DNA of 62,898 nucleotides from assembly GCA_028686075.1 (NCBI GenBank), contig JAQUCT010000007.1, positions 1 through 62,898 of the forward strand, read 5' to 3'. Shown here piece by piece: positions 59,142 through 62,898 of the stretch (the first letter of the stretch is position 1; every line of letters begins with the position of its first letter). Made by a program: the position numbers and the translations under genes. Under the pieces are notes generated by a model. It ran no database searches. It was given only the letters and a program-made list of their open reading frames with translations, and had not been told where the DNA came from. The DNA is from Bacillota bacterium (GTDB lineage Bacteria; Bacillota; Clostridia; Ch29).

Positions 59142-60164
59142 TTACATGTCTATTATGGTATCCAAAAGCTTAGCGTCTTCGCCCAGTTCGTCCCTGTACT
59201 GCTGGTATATAGGCATGGTTCTTTCTAGGAATGCGGCCTTGTCGGGTATGGTTATCTTCATACCGGCCTGCTCTAAAAGAGCCACCTGTTGGTCTTCCAT
59301 TTCGGTAATAAGGTTCCTCTCAAGGATACCGGATTCCTTTGCAGCCTCAACGAAAATTTCCCTGTATTCCTCCGGAAGGCTGTCGTAGATGCTGTCGGCC
59401 ATAAGAAGCACCGCAGGAGAGTACACATGTCCGGTCAGGGTCAGATAGTCCTGAACCTCGTATATCTTGTGGGTGTATATTATAGGTATGGGGTTTTCCT
59501 GGCCGTCCACGGTACCCTGCTGCAGAGCAGTGAACACTTCTCCCCATGCCATGGGGGTGGGTATGGCGTCAAGGGCCTCCCATATCCCCATGTGTACCTT
59601 ATTTTCCATTGTACGTAGTTTTATTCCCTTTGCGTCTTCTGGCACAACCACTTGTCGTTTTGAATTGGTAAAGTGCCTGAACCCGTTCTCATACCATGCC
59701 AGGCCCTTTATACCCTGATTCTCCAAAAGCCCAAGAACGTAATCACCTATTTCCCCATCAAGGACCCTGTAGGCATGGTCCTTGTCCCTGAACAGGAAGG
59801 GAAAGTCAAACAGCATAAATTTCTTTTCGAAACCGCTTAAAGGTCCTGTGGATGTCACAACCAAATCCACGGTACCAAGCTGCAGCCCCTCTACCAAGTC
59901 CCTTTCGCCCGAACCCAACTGGTTGTTCGGGTACAGCCTTATTTCTACCGCACCCTTCGTCTCCCGCTCGACTATTTCCTTAAACTTTTCCGCCCCCAGA
60001 TGATACGGATGCTGCTCGTTAACCGCATGTCCCAGTTTGTACACCTGTTTTTCCTGCTGCTGTCCCTCCGGTGCTTCCGGCGTATTGTCCGCGCTACACC
60101 CCGACAGCAGAACCAATGTGACCAGTATTACCAGGAATTTTGCTGCCTTACGTCTTTTAACCAT
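59142..60164 (-). CDS. dctP: TRAP transporter solute-binding lipoprotein (DctP)
   Basis: This is the extracytoplasmic binding protein. The signal peptide ends in the lipobox LLSGC (modified cysteine 23), then an acidic Gln-rich linker. Family blocks are YPNNQLGSGERDLVEGLQLGT, GIKLRTMENKVH with the carboxylate-binding arginine, and TVDGQENPIP. The 340 residues are normal. The start ATG follows GGAGG. The arginine fits an organic-acid ligand. It is the first gene of dctP-dctQ-dctM. No two-component regulator is next to it. Confidence 0.95.
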   Translation of the reverse strand: MVKRRKAAKFLVILVTLVLLSGCSADNTPEAPEGQQQEKQVYKLGHAVNEQHPYHLGAEKFKEIVERETKGAVEIRLYPNNQLGSGERDLVEGLQLGTVDLVVTSTGPLSGFEKKFMLFDFPFLFRDKDHAYRVLDGEIGDYVLGLLENQGIKGLAWYENGFRHFTNSKRQVVVPEDAKGIKLRTMENKVHMGIWEALDAIPTPMAWGEVFTALQQGTVDGQENPIPIIYTHKIYEVQDYLTLTGHVYSPAVLLMADSIYDSLPEEYREIFVEAAKESGILERNLITEMEDQQVALLEQAGMKITIPDKAAFLERTMPIYQQYRDELGEDAKLLDTIIDM

Positions 60165-60259
60165 TGATGTTTCCTCCTATTTTTATTTTTATTTTTATAC
60201 TAAGGGTCAGCCCGGTTTTTGTGGCTGCCCCGTATAACCAATAACATTCTCTTTTCCTA

Positions 60260-61114
60260 TTAGATTTCGCCCGCCAGCCTCTGGGCGGCGGTGACTATAT
60301 TCTCCATAAGCACCGATGTGGTCACCGACCCAACGCCCCCCGGCACCGGCGTAATCATTGACACCAGGGGTTCTACCCTGTCAAAGTCCACATCCCCGGT
60401 AAGCTTTCCGTCCACAACGTTTATTCCAACGTCAAGGACTATACTTTCCCTGTTTACCGAGTTTGCCCCTAAAAGGTGCGGCACCCCCGCGGCGGCTACT
60501 ATTATATCCGCCTCTGAGGTAATCCGGCCAAGGTCCAATGTCTTAGAATGACATATTGTAACGGTAGCATTCCTTTGCAGCAGCAACATCGCCGCCGGTT
60601 TTCCCACCACGAGGCTCCTGCCCACCACAACCACTTTTTTGCCTTCAACCTTAATGCCATAATGATCCAGCGTATCCACAACCGCTTTGGCGGTACAGGG
60701 ATAGAACCCGCCGCCTTCACCCTTGAATAACTTGGACAGGTTCTTTATTGTAATGCAGTCAACGTCCTTTTCCGGTGATATGGCCTCTTCTATTGCCCCC
60801 CACCGTATTGTATCAGGTACCGGCCTCATAACAATTATTCCATTATATTCCGGATTTTTATTTATCGCGTTTATTTCCTCAAGCAGCTGATTTTGATTTA
60901 TGCCTTCAGGAAAGTGTGCCAGATGACAGTCTATTCCACACCCCGTCAGGGCTTTTGTTGCCCCCTTTACATAGGCATGAGAATCCTTCCTGTCGCCAAC
61001 CATAACAATACACAGCGCCGGGCATATACCCCTTTCCTTAAGGGCATCCACCCTTTTCATTATACCGCTTTTCTTCGCCCGGGCAACTTCTCCGCCCTTT
61101 AGTATAGTAGCCAT
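60260..61114 (-). CDS. folD: Methylene-tetrahydrofolate dehydrogenase/cyclohydrolase
   Basis: This bifunctional enzyme interconverts 5,10-methylene-THF, methenyl-THF and 10-formyl-THF with NAD(P)H. The 284 residues show VGDRKDSHAYVKGA, the catalytic lysine region K-A-L-T-G-C-G-I, PCTAKAVVDTLDHYG and VVVGRSLVVGKPAAMLL, and the end PVPGGVGSVTTSVLMENI. The ATG follows GGAGGGGG. It lies 73 bases after fhs; together they give the C1 branch (formate to methylene-THF) used in acetogenesis, glycine or purine metabolism. Confidence 0.96.
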   Translation of the reverse strand: MATILKGGEVARAKKSGIMKRVDALKERGICPALCIVMVGDRKDSHAYVKGATKALTGCGIDCHLAHFPEGINQNQLLEEINAINKNPEYNGIIVMRPVPDTIRWGAIEEAISPEKDVDCITIKNLSKLFKGEGGGFYPCTAKAVVDTLDHYGIKVEGKKVVVVGRSLVVGKPAAMLLLQRNATVTICHSKTLDLGRITSEADIIVAAAGVPHLLGANSVNRESIVLDVGINVVDGKLTGDVDFDRVEPLVSMITPVPGGVGSVTTSVLMENIVTAAQRLAGEI

Positions 61115-61187
61115 TTACATCCCCCTCCGTATCAATAATACTGAGCCTTTCACCTCGCAATGCAAGTCGGGCCGCGCTTTTTTATAT

Positions 61188-62867
61188 CTAAAAGAGTCCC
61201 GAGATCCTTCCCCCATCGTCTACGTCTATCGATTCTGCCGCAGGAACCCTGGGAAGACCCGGCATGGTCATAATGTCTCCGGTTATTGCGACTATAAACC
61301 CGGCCCCGGCGGATATCCTAATTTCCCTTACCGTAACCTCAAAGCCCTCCGGCCTTGCCAGAAGTTTTGGGTTATCCGAAAGGGAATACTGCGTTTTGGC
61401 CATACACACCGGCAGCGTAGAAAGCCCCAGTTTCTCCGCCTGTTTTATTCCCGCAAGTGCCGGACCGCCAAACACGACTTCCTTCGCACCGTAAATTTCG
61501 ACGGCTACCTTCCTTATCTTATCAGCTATCGAGTCCTCATCGCTATAGGCAAATACGAATTGGTTTTTTTCCTTTTCTATGGCGTTAAGGACCTTTGATG
61601 CAAGCATCTGTCCGCCGGCCCCGCCCTTGCCCCATACTTCGGACAGGGCTACTTCCACGCCATAACCGGCACACTTTCGGCTTATAAACTCAAGTTCCTT
61701 TTCGGTATCGTCAGGGAACCTGTTCACTGCCACGACGACAGGCAACCCGAACTTTTGGGTTACGTTCTCCACGTGCTTCAAAAGATTTGGTATGCCCCTT
61801 TCGAGAGCGTCAAGGTCCTCTGCGCTTAGTTTATCCTTTGGAACACCTCCGTGGTGCTTTAAGGCCCTTACTGTGGCAACTATCACCACGGCGTCGGGTA
61901 CAAGTCCCGCCATACGGCATTTAATATCAAAGAATTTTTCCGCTCCCAGGTCGGCACCAAAGCCCGCCTCAGTCACAACGTAGTCGCACAGCTTTAACGC
62001 CATCTTTGTAGCAATAATACTGTTGCAACCGTGTGCAATATTTGCAAAGGGTCCCCCGTGCACAAAGGCTGGATTGTTCTCAAGAGTCTGAACGAGGTTG
62101 GGCTTTAACGCATCCTTAAGAAGTGCCGCCAGTGAGCCCTGGGCCTTTAACATGCCAGCAGTTACCGGATTGCCTTTTTTGTCGTAGGCAACTATTATTC
62201 TGGACAGCCTTACCTTCAAATCGCTTATGTCCTCCGCAAGGCACATAATAGCCATTATCTCGGAGGCCACCGTTATATCAAAGCCATCCTCCCTGGGCAC
62301 CCCGTTACCCCTGCCACCAAGCCCGTTAACCATGGCTCTTAACTGGCGGTCGTTCATATCCATTGCCCTTCGCCACACTATCCTTCTTGTATCAATATCA
62401 AGGGCGTTGCCCTGATGTATATGATTGTCCAGCATGGCAGCCAGAAGGTTGTTAGCGGCTCCTATGGCGTGTATATCCCCGGTAAAATGCAAATTTATAT
62501 CCTCCATGGGCAACACCTGCGAATACCCGCCCCCGGCAGCTCCGCCCTTTATACCGAAAACAGGGCCCAGGGACGGTTCTCTAAGTGCTATCATGGCCTT
62601 TTTGCCAAGGCTGTTAAGGGCATCTCCCAGCCCCACCGTTGTGGTGGTCTTGCCTTCCCCGGCCGGAGTGGGGGTTATGGCGGTTACCAGTATAAGCTTA
62701 CCGTCAGGAGATTCGTTGTATTCTTTTAGAAGGTTATAATCAATCTTAGCTTTATACTTTCCGTAAGCTTCCGTGTACTCCTCACCTATTCCCAATCCTT
62801 CAGCTATCTGGGAAATGGGTTTTAATTCCGCCTGTTGAGCTATCTCTATATCGCTTTTGTATGCCAT
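61188..62867 (-). CDS. fhs: Formate--tetrahydrofolate ligase
   Basis: This enzyme makes 10-formyl-THF from formate, THF and ATP. The 559 residues carry the ATP loop [18 protein letters not shown] near residue 65, [21 protein letters not shown] (in part), [16 protein letters not shown] and FADIGAGF-like [24 protein letters not shown] (in part). The end ISGLF is typical. The ATG follows AAAGGAGG. It is the first gene of fhs-folD at the right edge. An excess of formate could come from a pyruvate formate-lyase, but none is in the window; the glycyl radical enzyme here is a different type. Confidence 0.97.
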   Translation of the reverse strand: MAYKSDIEIAQQAELKPISQIAEGLGIGEEYTEAYGKYKAKIDYNLLKEYNESPDGKLILVTAITPTPAGEGKTTTTVGLGDALNSLGKKAMIALREPSLGPVFGIKGGAAGGGYSQVLPMEDINLHFTGDIHAIGAANNLLAAMLDNHIHQGNALDIDTRRIVWRRAMDMNDRQLRAMVNGLGGRGNGVPREDGFDITVASEIMAIMCLAEDISDLKVRLSRIIVAYDKKGNPVTAGMLKAQGSLAALLKDALKPNLVQTLENNPAFVHGGPFANIAHGCNSIIATKMALKLCDYVVTEAGFGADLGAEKFFDIKCRMAGLVPDAVVIVATVRALKHHGGVPKDKLSAEDLDALERGIPNLLKHVENVTQKFGLPVVVAVNRFPDDTEKELEFISRKCAGYGVEVALSEVWGKGGAGGQMLASKVLNAIEKEKNQFVFAYSDEDSIADKIRKVAVEIYGAKEVVFGGPALAGIKQAEKLGLSTLPVCMAKTQYSLSDNPKLLARPEGFEVTVREIRISAGAGFIVAITGDIMTMPGLPRVPAAESIDVDDGGRISGLF

Positions 62868-62898
62868 CTGTCACTTTTCCTCCTTTGAATTTTTGTAT

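Noticed and set aside
62565-62590. Hairpin-core-like sequence CAGGGACGGTTCTCT inside fhs
   Set aside because: It encodes the conserved LREPSLGP block of formate-tetrahydrofolate ligase, so the match is coincidental coding sequence, not an element copy.

Overview
The window looks like chromosome from an anaerobic, endospore-forming, Gram-positive bacterium of the Clostridia type, with mid-range base composition. Evidence for sporulation is SpoIIR, SpmA/SpmB, YabG, an SspF-type small acid-soluble spore protein, SleB/YpeB, a GerA-type receptor operon and a SPOCS/LysM coat protein. Evidence for anaerobic life is a glycyl radical enzyme with its activase, lysine 2,3-aminomutase, the arginine deiminase pathway and formate-tetrahydrofolate ligase. 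I cannot name the species. Almost every gene is on the minus strand. Read right to left, the core follows the conserved origin-proximal order of Bacillus/Clostridia (yaaO-tmk-yaaR-holB-ricT-trmN6-rsmI/abrB-metG-tatD-yabE-ksgA-yabG-veg-ispE), with lineage-specific blocks inserted.

Layout, left to right. 1-5400: the start of a secreted protein, lysine 2,3-aminomutase, a sigma-54 activator and argS. 5400-13100: a metallo-hydrolase, ddl, sspF, ypeB-sleB, a GT28-like lipid glycosyltransferase (plus strand) and a SpeA-like decarboxylase. 13300-25550: spoIIR, a gerABC operon, a small membrane protein, a nucleotidyltransferase, ispE, cyanophycin synthetase and cyanophycinase, and a SPOCS-LysM coat protein. 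25700-29300 (plus strand): a nitroreductase remnant, then a glycyl radical enzyme and its activase. 29300-32900: arcC, arcB and arcA with an ArgR-type box. 33100-35850: veg, a SpoIID-amidase fusion and yabG. 36000-39400 (plus strand): an M-box riboswitch with mgtE, and a chemoreceptor-like protein. 39500-49500: an unknown protein, ksgA, yabE, a Gly/Pro/Tyr-rich protein, tatD, metG with a T-box leader, spmB-spmA, an LD-carboxypeptidase and an E1-like protein. 49700-57150: abrB, rsmI, trmN6, a broken thioredoxin, ferredoxin, ricT, holB, yaaR, tmk, yaaO and a membrane protein. 57270-62870: a TRAP transporter, folD and fhs.

Two themes link the genes. First, nitrogen and arginine: cphA and cphB make and open an Asp-Arg polymer, and arcA-arcB-arcC can turn arginine into ornithine, ammonia, CO2 and ATP; two Orn/Lys/Arg decarboxylases and a lysine aminomutase are also present. 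No isoaspartyl dipeptidase is visible, so the link between polymer and arginine is inferred. Second, the intergenic spaces carry several short dispersed repeats. The most striking is a hairpin family (about 11 copies) with a conserved core (GGGGACGGTTCT or its complement) and outer arms that differ between copies yet stay self-complementary. A second family begins TGTCATCCTGAGCG. I saw no tRNA, rRNA, CRISPR array or intact transposase.
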